This document shows, in pieces, positions 8,790-17,470 of a DNA stretch of 64,000 nucleotides (the first letter of the stretch is position 1; every line of letters begins with the position of its first letter). The notes under the pieces are model-generated. The model had not been told where the DNA came from and did no database searches. It saw nothing but the letters and a program-made list of their open reading frames with translations. The position numbers were made by a program, and so were the translations under genes. Source of the DNA: DATKUC01 sp964553615 (GTDB lineage: Bacteria; Spirochaetota; Spirochaetia; DSM-27196; DATKUC01); assembly GCA_964553615.1 (NCBI GenBank), contig CAZKMA010000021.1:1-64000 (forward strand). The letters run 5' to 3'.

Positions 8790-9800
8790 ATGGTCGTAGT
8801 AACCGGAGCGACCGGTCATCTTGGTGGCGTCCTCGTGCGGCGCCTGATCGATGCCGGTGAAACCGTCAGAGTAATTACCCGAAGGCAGAGCGTGATGAGC
8901 GGACTCGAAGGCCTTCCCGTGGAGATACACGACACCGGCCTGCTCGACACGGCCGCTCTCGAACGTGCGTTTTCCGGCGCCTCGGTCGTGTATCACGCTG
9001 CAGCACTGATCTCCTTCGCCGGCGGCAGTACGGAAGAGCTTCACCGTGTGAACGTCGACGGGACGCGAGCCGTCCTGGACGCCGCACGGAATGCCCGCAT
9101 CGGACGGTTCGTCCACGTAGGCTCAATAGAGACCTTTCCCCTTACCCTTGGTAAGTTCCCGATTACCGAAGCTTCCGGGATAGATCCCCTCCATACGGTG
9201 ATGGAATACGGGAAGACGAAGGCGCTTTCGACGCAGATGGTGCTCGACGCCGCCGCGGACGGACTCGATGCGGTCGTTGTCTGTCCGACGAGTTTCCTCG
9301 GGCCGCCGGATTTTCGTCTTTCGCCCGTCGGGAGACTGATCCGTGACTTTGCGCTTGGACGGCTTCCTGCCGTGGTTGACGGCGGTTTCGACTTCGTTGA
9401 CGTCCGGGATGTGGCAGATGGAACGCTGCGTGCAGCAGAGTTCGGGAGAACGGGAGAGTGTTACCTCCTTTCCGGAAGATACACGACTCTTCCGCAGATG
9501 ATGGAGATGCTCAGGGAAATGACGGGCCTTTCGGGGCCAAAGCTCTGCCTCCCGACGCGCCTCATTCTGCCGTTCATGCCGCTCGTCGAGATGTATTACC
9601 GGATTGCGGGCAGGCCACCGCGTTTCACCCGGGACAGCCTGCACATTGTTTCTCTTCATGCCACGGTGGATTCGTCCAAGGCGAGAGACGAGCTTGGCTA
9701 CAGTCCGCGACCGCTCACTGTCACACTGTCGGACACGCTTTCATGGTTCAGACAGGCCGGAATGATCCCTCCGGAGGTGGCTACCACAGAAACGGAATGA
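8790..9800 (+). CDS. NAD-dependent epimerase / 3beta-HSD-like reductase
   Basis: Extended short-chain dehydrogenase, 336 residues. The Rossmann motif GATGHLGG is at residues 6-13 and the catalytic Tyr-Lys pair is in EYGKTK, with a preceding Ser in HVGSIETF. The family is the NAD(P)-dependent epimerase / 3beta-hydroxysteroid dehydrogenase group, which acts on sugars, flavonoids or sterol-like alcohols. The ATG at 8790 sits after the avtA stop and opens directly on MVVVTGATG. Its last 20 bases overlap the end of the convergent 5-alpha-reductase-like gene. Substrate unknown; the neighbour hints at a hydrophobic polycyclic or prenyl compound, which is only an inference. Confidence 0.88.
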   Translation: MVVVTGATGHLGGVLVRRLIDAGETVRVITRRQSVMSGLEGLPVEIHDTGLLDTAALERAFSGASVVYHAAALISFAGGSTEELHRVNVDGTRAVLDAARNARIGRFVHVGSIETFPLTLGKFPITEASGIDPLHTVMEYGKTKALSTQMVLDAAADGLDAVVVCPTSFLGPPDFRLSPVGRLIRDFALGRLPAVVDGGFDFVDVRDVADGTLRAAEFGRTGECYLLSGRYTTLPQMMEMLREMTGLSGPKLCLPTRLILPFMPLVEMYYRIAGRPPRFTRDSLHIVSLHATVDSSKARDELGYSPRPLTVTLSDTLSWFRQAGMIPPEVATTETE

Positions 9801-10539
9801 CCGCGCGGCGTTCTGGAGGGTAATCGGGAAAGTTCGCATGGTACCAGCGATGATGTGAAATGCCTCGCGGCAGGAGATTTGCTATCGTAAAGACCGCGAA
9901 AGAGAGACCTGCAACTGACCACGTTGCAAGCGCAAAACCGCACCATTGGATGATTTCGCCGAAGTAGTTCGGACTCGATACATAGGTGAACATCCATCCG
10001 CGCGGAATCCGGTAGGTGCGATCTCCGGGCTTCCGGAGGGAGCGCAGGATTGCGTCCGACCTGATGTGGATTACCATTCCGGCAAGGAATATCGCTACTC
10101 CTCCGATAAACCTCGGGTCCCCGAGCCACGCGCTGCCATAGTTGATCCCGCTGTCAAACAGGTAATAACCGTTCACGTAACCGTTTGCCGTATTGTAGAC
10201 CATGGCCATGACAATCAGGATGACCGGGAAATTCCGTGGGCCCGCCTCCTTCAGCATGAATGGATAGATGAAGGTCCGGTAGACGTAGTGTACCAGCCAG
10301 AGGACAAGGAAGACGAGGGGCAGCAGGCCATGGTATGTGCCGAACAGTGCCATGAGCGCTATCACAAAGACCGCAGGTGACTCCATGATGAGCCATGCCC
10401 AGTGTGGCTTCAACGCAAGCCCCCACCCGCTCCGCATGTATCGTCCGTACGGGGCCGTCAGAAAAAAGAGTGCAACAAAAGTAAGGACGGCCGCTGCGAA
10501 TATCGCCCAGAGCACTATGTGGTACAGATCGACGTGCAT
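9781..10539 (-). CDS. Steroid 5-alpha-reductase-like membrane protein
   Basis: Polytopic membrane protein of 252 residues resembling the 3-oxo-5-alpha-steroid 4-dehydrogenase family. The diagnostic C-terminal part is clear: the NADPH-binding region YRIPRGWMFTYVSSPNYFGE, EIIQWCGFALATWS, and the final RWYHANFPDYP motif. Six to seven membrane helices are predicted by eye. Eukaryotic relatives reduce a C=C bond conjugated to a ketone in steroids or polyprenal. In bacteria the substrate is generally unknown. It converges with, and overlaps, a 3beta-HSD-like reductase gene (8790-9800). Confidence 0.88.
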   Translation of the reverse strand: MHVDLYHIVLWAIFAAAVLTFVALFFLTAPYGRYMRSGWGLALKPHWAWLIMESPAVFVIALMALFGTYHGLLPLVFLVLWLVHYVYRTFIYPFMLKEAGPRNFPVILIVMAMVYNTANGYVNGYYLFDSGINYGSAWLGDPRFIGGVAIFLAGMVIHIRSDAILRSLRKPGDRTYRIPRGWMFTYVSSPNYFGEIIQWCGFALATWSVAGLSFAVFTIANLLPRGISHHRWYHANFPDYPPERRAVIPFLW

Positions 10540-10626
10540 AGCTCCCCCGTCCCGCTACCATACTCCGTGGAGCAGTGGTGCGGCAAGCGGATGTGCCGCG
10601 AACGCAGACAGCTGCGGGCGCTGCAG

Positions 10627-10656
10627 TTGACATTTCGTGCGCTGTGCCGGTAGCAT
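10627..10656 (+). promoter_or_regulatory. ybaK promoter, leaderless arrangement
   Basis: Consensus TTGACA (10627-10632), spacer 18, TAGCAT (10651-10656), ending 6 bases before the ATG at 10663. No Shine-Dalgarno is present. Confidence 0.6.
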
Positions 10657-10662
10657 GCCGCC

Positions 10663-11118
10663 ATGATTCCGGAAAAAGTACGCACGGTGCTGGATGCCCA
10701 CGGTCTTGAGCCCCTCGAGTTTGAACCGGGCAGCACGCCCACTGCAGAGACGGCGGCGGCGAGGATTGGTGTCCTGGTGGGGCAGATTGCGAAATCCATT
10801 CTCGTTCGTGGCAAGGACGGAGTCTTCCGCATGGCCGTTCTTCGCGGCGACCGGAGGATCTCCTCTGCTCGATTCAAGGCCATTACCGGAGCAAAACATT
10901 CAATGGCCTCCGCCGAAGAGACTGAACGGGTAACCGGATTTCGCCCGGGGGGCGTGTGTCCGTTTGCCGTAAACGGTCTGGAAATCTACCTGGACCGAGG
11001 TCTCGCGGAGTATCCGCTTATCTATCCTGCGGCAGGAACGGACGCCACCGGTGTTCCCATGTCTTTCCAACAGATGGTGGAAATTACCGGCGGAACAGTC
11101 TGCGATCTGGCTGACTGA
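10663..11118 (+). CDS. YbaK/EbsC-family aminoacyl-tRNA deacylase
   Basis: Small trans-editing protein of the YbaK/ProX group, 151 residues. The family hydrolyses mischarged Cys-tRNA(Pro), Ala-tRNA(Pro) or similar. The characteristic lysine is in GVLVGQIAKSILVRG, and the GFRPGGVCPFAV segment and the C-terminal substrate-pocket strand are present. The sub-class (YbaK, ProXp-ala or other) cannot be fixed by eye. It is a single-gene unit. Its promoter predicts a leaderless transcript. Confidence 0.88.
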   Translation: MIPEKVRTVLDAHGLEPLEFEPGSTPTAETAAARIGVLVGQIAKSILVRGKDGVFRMAVLRGDRRISSARFKAITGAKHSMASAEETERVTGFRPGGVCPFAVNGLEIYLDRGLAEYPLIYPAAGTDATGVPMSFQQMVEITGGTVCDLAD

Positions 11119-11227
11119 CTCAAAATCCTGCGGCTCCTGCCGTTACACACTTTTCTCCATCACGCTGCAACTATTTCCGGACGCTCGCGGTCAGTAGTTG
11201 TATCCCCACCGTAAGACGGAGCGTGCG

Positions 11228-12811
11228 ATGGATTTTACGAATTTCCTGCTGGTTTACCCGGAGACCCCCGACACGTACTGGAGTTACAAACATGCTATTT
11301 CCTTTGTAGGCAAGAAGGCGCTGATGCCGCCGCTCGGACTTGCCACAATTGCCGCAATGATTCCCGAACGTTACTCGGTGCGGCTTGTCGACATGAATGT
11401 AGAACCGCTTACAGACGACGACCTGAAAAGCGCAGATCTGGTTCTGCTTTCCGCCATGCTCGTGCAGAAGACTTCGTTTCAGGAAGTTGTAGCCCGATGC
11501 AACAGGGTAGGCGTTCCCGTTGCGGCCGGTGGTCCCTATCCCACATCCTGTCCCGACGAAATGAGCGCGGTCGACTTTCTTGTTCTGAATGAGGGCGAAA
11601 CAACGTTTCCGCGGTTTCTCGACGACTGGCTTGCGGGTCAACCGCAACGGGTCTACGAGGATGCCTCCCGGCCGGATATTCGGACCGCGCCGATCCCGCG
11701 GTTCGACGTCATCGACATGGACCGTTACGACACGCTTCCGCTTCAGTTCTCGCGCGGCTGTCCGTTTCACTGCGAGTTCTGCGACATTGTGCACCTCTTC
11801 GGCCACACTCCGCGCACGAAGACCCCGGAGCAGTTCATACGCGAGCTGGATGCGGCATATCGCACCGGATTCCGGGGAAGTCTTTTCATTGTGGATGACA
11901 ATTTCATAGGAAACAAGCACGCGGTGAAGCGTCTGCTGCCCGCGATTGAAGCCTGGCAGCAGAAGCACGGGATGCCGTACCAGTTAGCTACGGAAGCGAG
12001 CCTGAATCTTGCCGCGGACGACGAGCTGCTCGCCATGATGGAACGAGCCGGCTTTGTCATGGCGTTCATTGGAATTGAGTCCCCGGTAGAGGAATCACTG
12101 AATCTGGTTGGGAAGACTCAGAACCTGCAGAATGACATGGCACAGGCGATACGGAAGATCCAGAGCCACGGCATTGAAGTAACGGCAGGCTTTATCGTCG
12201 GATTCGATACCGATCCGATCGACATTTTTGACCGGCAGATCCGGTTCGTGGAGGAACTTGCGGTGCCGGTGGCGATGGTCGGACTCCTGATGGCGCTTCC
12301 GCATACGAAACTCTGGGAGCGGCTGGATGCAGAAGGCCGCATCCTTTCCCGGTCGGACGGGAACAACACTCACGGTTCACTCCTCAATTTCAGGACTACC
12401 CGCGATCCGGTGGAACTTGTCCGTGGTTACCGCCGGGTTCTCGGAACAATATACCGTCCGCGCAACTACTTCCATCGGTGCATCGAACTGCTTCGGAGGC
12501 TTCCGGCAATTCGACCCGCACACGGCTCGGGGAACCGGATTCACTATAGGGAATTGCGGGCGCTGGCGCGGTCACTGGCCGTACAGACCTTCTCGAGATA
12601 CGGATTCAGCTATCTTGGATATCTCGTTCATGCACTGATCGTGAAGCCTTCACAGGTGGTCAGGATTTTTACGCTGGCCATCCAGGGACACCATTTCTTC
12701 ACTATTACACGTGCAATGCTCCAGGATCTCCCGCAGGTTGCCGAAGCGCCGGCGAAGAGGGAAAGGGCTCGCCGCAGCAGCAGTGCACAACCCGTCAGTG
12801 TTCGCCTTTGA
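11228..12811 (+). CDS. B12-binding-domain radical SAM protein (DUF4070 type)
   Basis: Radical SAM enzyme with an N-terminal cobalamin-binding Rossmann domain, 527 residues. The B12-binding region is about residues 1-140 (MPPLGLATIAAMIP near 35). The iron-sulfur motif CX3CX2C is in SRGCPFHCEFCDIVH near residue 178. The radical SAM barrel follows, then a helical C-terminal domain of the DUF4070 kind with an Arg-rich tail. Members of this class include HpnP-like hopanoid methylases and methyltransferases or ring-forming enzymes. No hopanoid genes are nearby, so the substrate is unknown. The ATG at 11228 is preferred over a frame extension to 11198 because the family starts with FLLVYPETP. Confidence 0.9.
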   Translation: MDFTNFLLVYPETPDTYWSYKHAISFVGKKALMPPLGLATIAAMIPERYSVRLVDMNVEPLTDDDLKSADLVLLSAMLVQKTSFQEVVARCNRVGVPVAAGGPYPTSCPDEMSAVDFLVLNEGETTFPRFLDDWLAGQPQRVYEDASRPDIRTAPIPRFDVIDMDRYDTLPLQFSRGCPFHCEFCDIVHLFGHTPRTKTPEQFIRELDAAYRTGFRGSLFIVDDNFIGNKHAVKRLLPAIEAWQQKHGMPYQLATEASLNLAADDELLAMMERAGFVMAFIGIESPVEESLNLVGKTQNLQNDMAQAIRKIQSHGIEVTAGFIVGFDTDPIDIFDRQIRFVEELAVPVAMVGLLMALPHTKLWERLDAEGRILSRSDGNNTHGSLLNFRTTRDPVELVRGYRRVLGTIYRPRNYFHRCIELLRRLPAIRPAHGSGNRIHYRELRALARSLAVQTFSRYGFSYLGYLVHALIVKPSQVVRIFTLAIQGHHFFTITRAMLQDLPQVAEAPAKRERARRSSSAQPVSVRL

Positions 12812-12874
12812 ATACGCTCGGGGAAGGTGATAGGATGTTCACCATAGAGTCCGTTAGTGGCAAAAGGAGAAATC

Positions 12875-13216
12875 ATGGGGTCGGTTCCTTCCGCGGCTGC
12901 ACAGATCATGGTGACGGTAATTCCAATTGTTGCGATCGTCCTGGGATCTGCGGTTGTTTTTTTCTACCTCCTGTGGCGGCACAAACAGCGTATTCTCATG
13001 ATAGAGAAGGGGATGTCACCTCATCAGCCGTTCGATATGTTGTCTTTCAGTCTGCTGGCGGGCCTGCTGAATTTTGGTGTTGGGTTGGTGCTGTCGATCT
13101 TCTTCCTCGTGAAGGAGGGAGCGAGCTACAGCCTGCTGGGCGGACTCATACCGTTTTCAATTGGTTTGAGTCTTCTCGCATTCTATCGGGCGAAGCGGGC
13201 GAACAACGACAGATGA
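12875..13216 (+). CDS. Small membrane protein (DUF6249-like) in a sigma-factor cassette
   Basis: A 113-residue protein with a first hydrophobic helix at about residues 10-33, a short cytoplasmic loop carrying LLWRHKQRILMIEKGMSPH, and two or three further helices. The loop resembles DUF6249-type proteins, which are typically found next to ECF sigma factors. AAAAGGAG (12862-12869) lies 5 bases before the ATG at 12875, which decides against a GTG at 12857. The stop overlaps the sigma-factor start (ATGA), so the two are coupled. Function not established. Confidence 0.8.
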   Translation: MGSVPSAAAQIMVTVIPIVAIVLGSAVVFFYLLWRHKQRILMIEKGMSPHQPFDMLSFSLLAGLLNFGVGLVLSIFFLVKEGASYSLLGGLIPFSIGLSLLAFYRAKRANNDR

Positions 13217-13773
13217 CTCCGGACAGGAATCCGGACATCGCGGATGTCGATATCGTAAAGAGAGTGGTTCAAGGAGAAACCGAACTGTTCCGGCATATCG
13301 TTACGCGATACCAGCGGCGTGTTATCGCCATGGGTATACGTTTTCTTCATAATCGGGAAGCGTCCGAAGACTATGCGCAGGAGGTATTCATCCGGGTCTA
13401 TCGCAATCTCCATACGTTTCGGGGCGAGTCGCGGTTCTATTCCTGGCTCATGCGCATTGCCTATCACATGGCAATCGACGCCAGCGCCTCCCGGAAACGG
13501 ACCGACAGCCTCGGGGACTTCGAACCGCAGGATGGCGCGGACACTCCCGAGCAACAACTGCTTCGGCGCCAGGCGGCGGGGGCCATCCGGGACGCAATGA
13601 AAGAGCTTTCTCCCTATCACGCAGTGTGCATTGACCTGTATTTCTTTTTCGATCTCCGCTACGAGGAGATCAGCAACATGACCGGTTATCCCCTCAACAC
13701 CGTTAAGTCCCATGTCAGGCGTGCAAAGGTCAAGCTGAGGCAGATTCTCGACGATTCGGTATCGGAGGTATGA
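13213..13773 (+). CDS. ECF-type RNA polymerase sigma factor
   Basis: Group 4 sigma factor, 186 residues. Region 2 covers about residues 20-90, with the DYAQEVFIRVYRNLHTFRG core that contacts RNA polymerase and RFYSWLMRIAYHMAID for promoter melting. Region 4 is about 125-180 (YEEISNMTGYPLNTVKSHVRR). The ATG at 13213 overlaps the TGA of the preceding gene by 4 bases. The anti-sigma gene begins one base after its stop. The three-gene order is membrane protein, sigma, zinc-type anti-sigma, so control is probably at the membrane. The signal is unknown. Confidence 0.95.
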   Translation: MTPDRNPDIADVDIVKRVVQGETELFRHIVTRYQRRVIAMGIRFLHNREASEDYAQEVFIRVYRNLHTFRGESRFYSWLMRIAYHMAIDASASRKRTDSLGDFEPQDGADTPEQQLLRRQAAGAIRDAMKELSPYHAVCIDLYFFFDLRYEEISNMTGYPLNTVKSHVRRAKVKLRQILDDSVSEV

Positions 13774-13774
13774 A

Positions 13775-14281
13775 ATGAACTGTGAAGATGTACGCGCCCT
13801 GTTTTTCGAACTCGACAAAGGCGAGTCCCTGCCCTCCGCAATACGTGAACACACCGAAACCTGCGAATCGTGCCGGTTGACGATTGCGCGCATGAGCAAT
13901 GCAATGAACATGATGCCGGACCAGGTCGGCGCAGACTGGGCCGTGGATGAGCTGTTTGTTACGCATTTCACCGACTCGGTCATGGACATGGTGTATCAGG
14001 AGCGGTCCGCCGATGGCGCCGCGAAGCGCGCGTCCAACAGGTCTCTTGCGAGCTGGGTTGTGGCGGGAGTAATAATCCTCGCCGCAATGCCCCTCATCTC
14101 CTTCAGTAATTCATTCAGGTGGCTTTCCGGAGCCTACGGAAACAGACTCGATTTCCCCATCCACCTGATTTTCGGCATCATTGTCGCGGTGTACAGCTTG
14201 CTCTTCATCGGGTCCCATCTGAAGGAGATATCTCGCTGGCTCCACCTGAAGCCATACACGATATCATCGGAATCCAGCTGA
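13775..14281 (+). CDS. Anti-sigma factor with zinc-finger-like ASD and two membrane helices
   Basis: Partner of the ECF sigma factor encoded just upstream, 168 residues. The N-terminal domain has the HX3CX2C element of zinc-binding anti-sigma domains (HTETCESC, about residues 28-35) plus an upstream Cys at residue 3. Two hydrophobic helices follow near residues 90-110 and 128-148. The domain would hold the sigma factor at the inner membrane until a signal releases it. The Shine-Dalgarno GGAGG overlaps the end of the sigma gene. Its end lies 3 bases from the convergent aroE. Confidence 0.88.
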   Translation: MNCEDVRALFFELDKGESLPSAIREHTETCESCRLTIARMSNAMNMMPDQVGADWAVDELFVTHFTDSVMDMVYQERSADGAAKRASNRSLASWVVAGVIILAAMPLISFSNSFRWLSGAYGNRLDFPIHLIFGIIVAVYSLLFIGSHLKEISRWLHLKPYTISSESS

Positions 14282-14284
14282 CCC

Positions 14285-15133
14285 TCAGTGCGCACCGAAG
14301 ATGGATTCGAGGGCATTCCTCATGACACCGGCGTCGGCATCCGCGCCCGTCCAGTACTTGATTCCAATAATACCCTGATTCACGAGCATCTCGAGCCCGT
14401 CGATGACCGTGCATCCGCAGGAATCCGCCGCCTGAATCAGGTTGGTACGTGGCGGGTTCGGAATCACGTCCGAAACGACCATCCGCTGTTTCAACGATTC
14501 GAAAGCAATGTCCAGGTGCGCATCGCCGTCCGGATACAGTCCGATGGAAGTTGCGTTAATCACGACATCGCAGACGTCCGGAACTGCAAAGGTGTGGTCC
14601 CAGACGACCAGTTCGGCAGCCACATTCAGCTTTCTCGCAAGCAGATCCACCAGTTCCTCACCGCGTTTTCTGGTCCGATTCACCACGGTAATATGCGCGG
14701 CGCCCGCGAGGGCAAGTTCAACCGCAATTGCGCGGGCCGCACCGCCTGCCCCGAACAGGACCACTCTCTTCCCGCGTGGACTCGTGCGCGACTCCAGGGC
14801 GCGCAGAAAACCCTTACCGTCGGTATTTTCCCCAATGAGTGAGTTTCCCCGGCGGACCACGCAGTTCACTGCACCCATCACCTGTGCCGATTCTCCGAGC
14901 CCATCAAGATGCTCTATTACCGAAATCTTGTGCGGGATGGTGCAGTTGAAGCCGGCGAATCCCATTGCTCGTGCCCCTCGAACTGCAGTCCCCAGATCCG
15001 ACGGGTCCACCTCTATTGTGAGGTATCGCCAATCCAGGCCCAGGTGCCGATATGCCGCCTCCACCATTGGTTGTGTCGGGTTCTCGGCCACCGGTTTACC
15101 GAAGACTGCGGTCAGTTCCTGTTTGAAGTTCAT
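14285..15133 (-). CDS. aroE: Shikimate dehydrogenase
   Basis: Catalyses NADPH-dependent reduction of 3-dehydroshikimate to shikimate in aromatic amino-acid synthesis. 282 residues, the normal length. Catalytic Lys and Asp lie in CTIPHKISVIEHLD and GENTDGKGF. The nucleotide site is GAGGAARAIAVEL, followed by NRTRKRGEEL, whose Arg residues read the NADP phosphate. The ATG at 15133 has AAGGGGGA upstream and opens with MNFKQELTAVFGKPV; the open frame continues further upstream, but without start-signal support. It is transcribed away from the DRTGG gene. Confidence 0.95.
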   Translation of the reverse strand: MNFKQELTAVFGKPVAENPTQPMVEAAYRHLGLDWRYLTIEVDPSDLGTAVRGARAMGFAGFNCTIPHKISVIEHLDGLGESAQVMGAVNCVVRRGNSLIGENTDGKGFLRALESRTSPRGKRVVLFGAGGAARAIAVELALAGAAHITVVNRTRKRGEELVDLLARKLNVAAELVVWDHTFAVPDVCDVVINATSIGLYPDGDAHLDIAFESLKQRMVVSDVIPNPPRTNLIQAADSCGCTVIDGLEMLVNQGIIGIKYWTGADADAGVMRNALESIFGAH

Positions 15134-15203
15134 GTGAGTTCCCCCTTCGTCATTGTAACGGGGGTATGGTCTGCTGTACCATTGTCGCTTACAGAGGTCA
15201 AAT

Positions 15204-15545
15204 GTGAATATCGAAGACATCATACAGGCGGTCGACGGCAGCGTGATCTGTGGTGCCGGCTCTCCGGCTACGGTACAGTACGGCTTCGCGTCCGACCTGA
15301 TGAGCGATGTCCTGACCATCACCGCAGACAGCGTGCTCCTCATTACCGGACTCGCATCCATCCAGACAATCCGTACCGCCATTGTTGCTGATATCGGATC
15401 TATCCTCTTTGTCCGCAACAAGCGCGTAACCTCAGACATGAGCGACCTCGCAGCCGAAAACGGCCTTATTCTCATTTCAACAACCGCTTCCATGTTCAAA
15501 TCCAGCGGCATCCTCTTTGCCCGTGGATTGAAGCCGGTATATTGA
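15204..15545 (+). CDS. DRTGG-domain protein
   Basis: A 113-residue single-domain protein of the DRTGG type, a fold found between CBS or kinase domains and as a free-standing protein. The sequence shows the alternating beta-alpha pattern with the central MSDVLTITADSVLLITGL. A GTG start is used at 15204; an ATG two bases earlier is out of frame and stops at once. AGAGG lies upstream at normal spacing. The role of stand-alone DRTGG proteins is unknown. No kinase or PHP-domain gene sits beside it to give a hint. Confidence 0.75.
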   Translation: MNIEDIIQAVDGSVICGAGSPATVQYGFASDLMSDVLTITADSVLLITGLASIQTIRTAIVADIGSILFVRNKRVTSDMSDLAAENGLILISTTASMFKSSGILFARGLKPVY

Positions 15546-15666
15546 ACTTTACCTCCTGATCCGGGAGGCAAGACGGAGAAGTCAGCCATAGTGCCCAAAA
15601 TCCTCACTAAATGCGTTAGAATTTATGCGCACAACACGACTTTCATGTTGATAGGAGGAGTAGACT

Positions 15667-17367
15667 ATGAAACGAATCGCAGTGCTGTTGTTCTGTTTGG
15701 TTGCGCTGTCGTTTTCGTCCTTCGCCCAGGCGAACGGCTCGTCCGACATCACCAATTTCGCACTCGACTGGGGAGTAAACAGTGCAAACTCAGTGCTTCC
15801 CTTGCCGGAGACGGCGTACAGTTATCTCTATCCGGAGACAGCGTACCGCTACAATCCGAGCGTTCTTACCGATGTGAGGCGCGTGTACATCATGCCACAT
15901 GTATACCTATCCGCGAATCACAATCAGCCCACCTACACCCGGCGCGATGCCACGATCGGCGCTCTCGGGGGCACTGAGACCACCACCAGCACCGGCCGGC
16001 AAATCGTACCGGATGCAACAGCCTTCATGCCGATCAGCAGTACGATATTTTCCGGGATCTCGGCCAGTTATACGAACAGAGGCGGAGAGACTACCGTGGT
16101 AGACGACCGGTACACTTCTGCCACGTCGAGCATTACCACCGTAAGCGGGAAGTCGCTTACCAGCGGATTCTCCGTACAGCCGTACTTCGCAGCAAAGCTC
16201 AGCGGTCTTGACATCGGTTTTTCGCCGCTGGTGGTCTACCAGAACTCCCCCGGGGACAAGGTGTTCAATACAACAACCGATGCCGCGGCGAATGGCGGGA
16301 AGACCTACTACACTGCCGGTGCAGGGGCAAGCCACCCGACAAGCACAAATATTCAACTCTCTGGAACCATCGGTGCCCGGAAGAGGACGGATGCACTGGA
16401 CATCGGACTCGCATTCAATGCATCCTACCGCAGCTCCGACAAATCCAGTGTGTGGTATGCGGCAGATACCACCGGGAACACCTTTGCGGATACGATTGTG
16501 ACGGGTCAGAGTTACTACACGAACACGACGTGGGGTCTGGGAAATGCAGCATACGCCAATATGGACAAGGGAACATCCCTGAGTCTTGCGGTAACCCCGA
16601 GTGTTGTTTACACGGTGTCACCCGCGCTGAAGATCATCGGGATGGTGCAGTGGCAACCATACAACACGGTCCGGACACAGCAGTACCTGCGCACGACGGC
16701 GACCGACAGGAGTGATTATCAGGAACACCAGACCTACGGTTTGTTGAACCTTGTTGCGGTGGGCGGCATCGAGGTCGTTCCGTTCGGCGGTGCGTCTCTC
16801 CGCGTGGGAATTGGATATACCTCCAGTAACTGGGAGAATCTGATCGCCGTTCAGACCAGCGCGGCGGGAACAAGTACGTTGACCGCGGGCAATCCCGGTT
16901 ATCCGGAGTTTGCACTCGGTGCGCAACCCGACAATCAGGTCGTTCAGAACGCGGGCAACTCAGATGCGTACGCGTCCAATGCAATTCTCCTTCTGACCGG
17001 ATTCCGGTGGGACATTACGCCGCGAATTACCGTCTTCAGCCGACTGGGAGCGACCCTCGAGTTCAAGAAAATCATCTATCGCGTCTTCAACACGAGCGAC
17101 AACAAAGTGTGGGAGGAGGTTTCTCCGTCAACTGATTTCTCGCTCGGTGCCGACCCTCTGCTTGGTGTTGCGGTGAAGATATCGGACAATGCTATCATTT
17201 CTCTCAGCGCACCAAGTGGCACGGGGAATATTTCAGTCTCGAGTCAGACGATCGGAGACGGCATTCCGCAGACGGGGGGAACCGCGACGACGACGACCAC
17301 GATCGACAGCACGACCTCCAGGAGTGGCGACTTTACCGTAGACTTGAACTTCATTCTCGGACTCTGA
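15667..17367 (+). CDS. Predicted outer-membrane beta-barrel protein
   Basis: A 566-residue exported protein with a standard signal peptide (residues 1-22, ending FSSFAQA). The mature part is rich in Ser, Thr, Gly and Tyr with regularly alternating polar and hydrophobic residues in short strands, as in outer-membrane barrels; it has almost no Cys. A Thr-rich loop (about 535-550) precedes the last strand, which ends FTVDLNFILGL rather than in Phe. I recognise no named family. AGGAGGAG lies 7 bases before the ATG, and a terminator follows at 17387, so it is a single-gene unit. The role (porin, adhesin or transport) is open. Confidence 0.75.
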   Translation: MKRIAVLLFCLVALSFSSFAQANGSSDITNFALDWGVNSANSVLPLPETAYSYLYPETAYRYNPSVLTDVRRVYIMPHVYLSANHNQPTYTRRDATIGALGGTETTTSTGRQIVPDATAFMPISSTIFSGISASYTNRGGETTVVDDRYTSATSSITTVSGKSLTSGFSVQPYFAAKLSGLDIGFSPLVVYQNSPGDKVFNTTTDAAANGGKTYYTAGAGASHPTSTNIQLSGTIGARKRTDALDIGLAFNASYRSSDKSSVWYAADTTGNTFADTIVTGQSYYTNTTWGLGNAAYANMDKGTSLSLAVTPSVVYTVSPALKIIGMVQWQPYNTVRTQQYLRTTATDRSDYQEHQTYGLLNLVAVGGIEVVPFGGASLRVGIGYTSSNWENLIAVQTSAAGTSTLTAGNPGYPEFALGAQPDNQVVQNAGNSDAYASNAILLLTGFRWDITPRITVFSRLGATLEFKKIIYRVFNTSDNKVWEEVSPSTDFSLGADPLLGVAVKISDNAIISLSAPSGTGNISVSSQTIGDGIPQTGGTATTTTTIDSTTSRSGDFTVDLNFILGL

Positions 17368-17386
17368 AGCGGACATATGTTGCCGG

Positions 17387-17416
17387 AGCCTGTTCCCACG
17401 CGGGACAGGCTTTCTT
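17387..17416 (+). terminator. Terminator after the outer-membrane protein gene
   Basis: Hairpin formed by AGCCTGTTCCC and GGGACAGGCT with one bulged base and an ACGC loop, followed by TTTCTT. Confidence 0.7.
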
Positions 17417-17418
17417 CC

Positions 17419-17447
17419 GTGACATATCCTTTCTTTGGGTGTAGTAT
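17419..17447 (+). promoter_or_regulatory. Promoter of the SH3-M48-cyclase operon
   Basis: GTGACA (17419-17424), spacer 17, TAGTAT (17442-17447), directly behind the preceding terminator and 23 bases before the GTG at 17471. Confidence 0.55.
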
Positions 17448-17470
17448 TTTTACCAACCGGGGGGTGAAGG

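Noticed and set aside
9781..9800. Possible frameshift or mis-assembly at the overlapping ends of the 3beta-HSD-like and 5-alpha-reductase-like genes
   Set aside because: Both proteins reach family-typical C-termini; a 20-base convergent overlap is plausible biology.
12808..13212. An N-terminal extension of the first ECF sigma factor
   Set aside because: The extension covers the membrane-protein gene in another frame; the sigma fold begins at the ATG overlapping that gene's stop.
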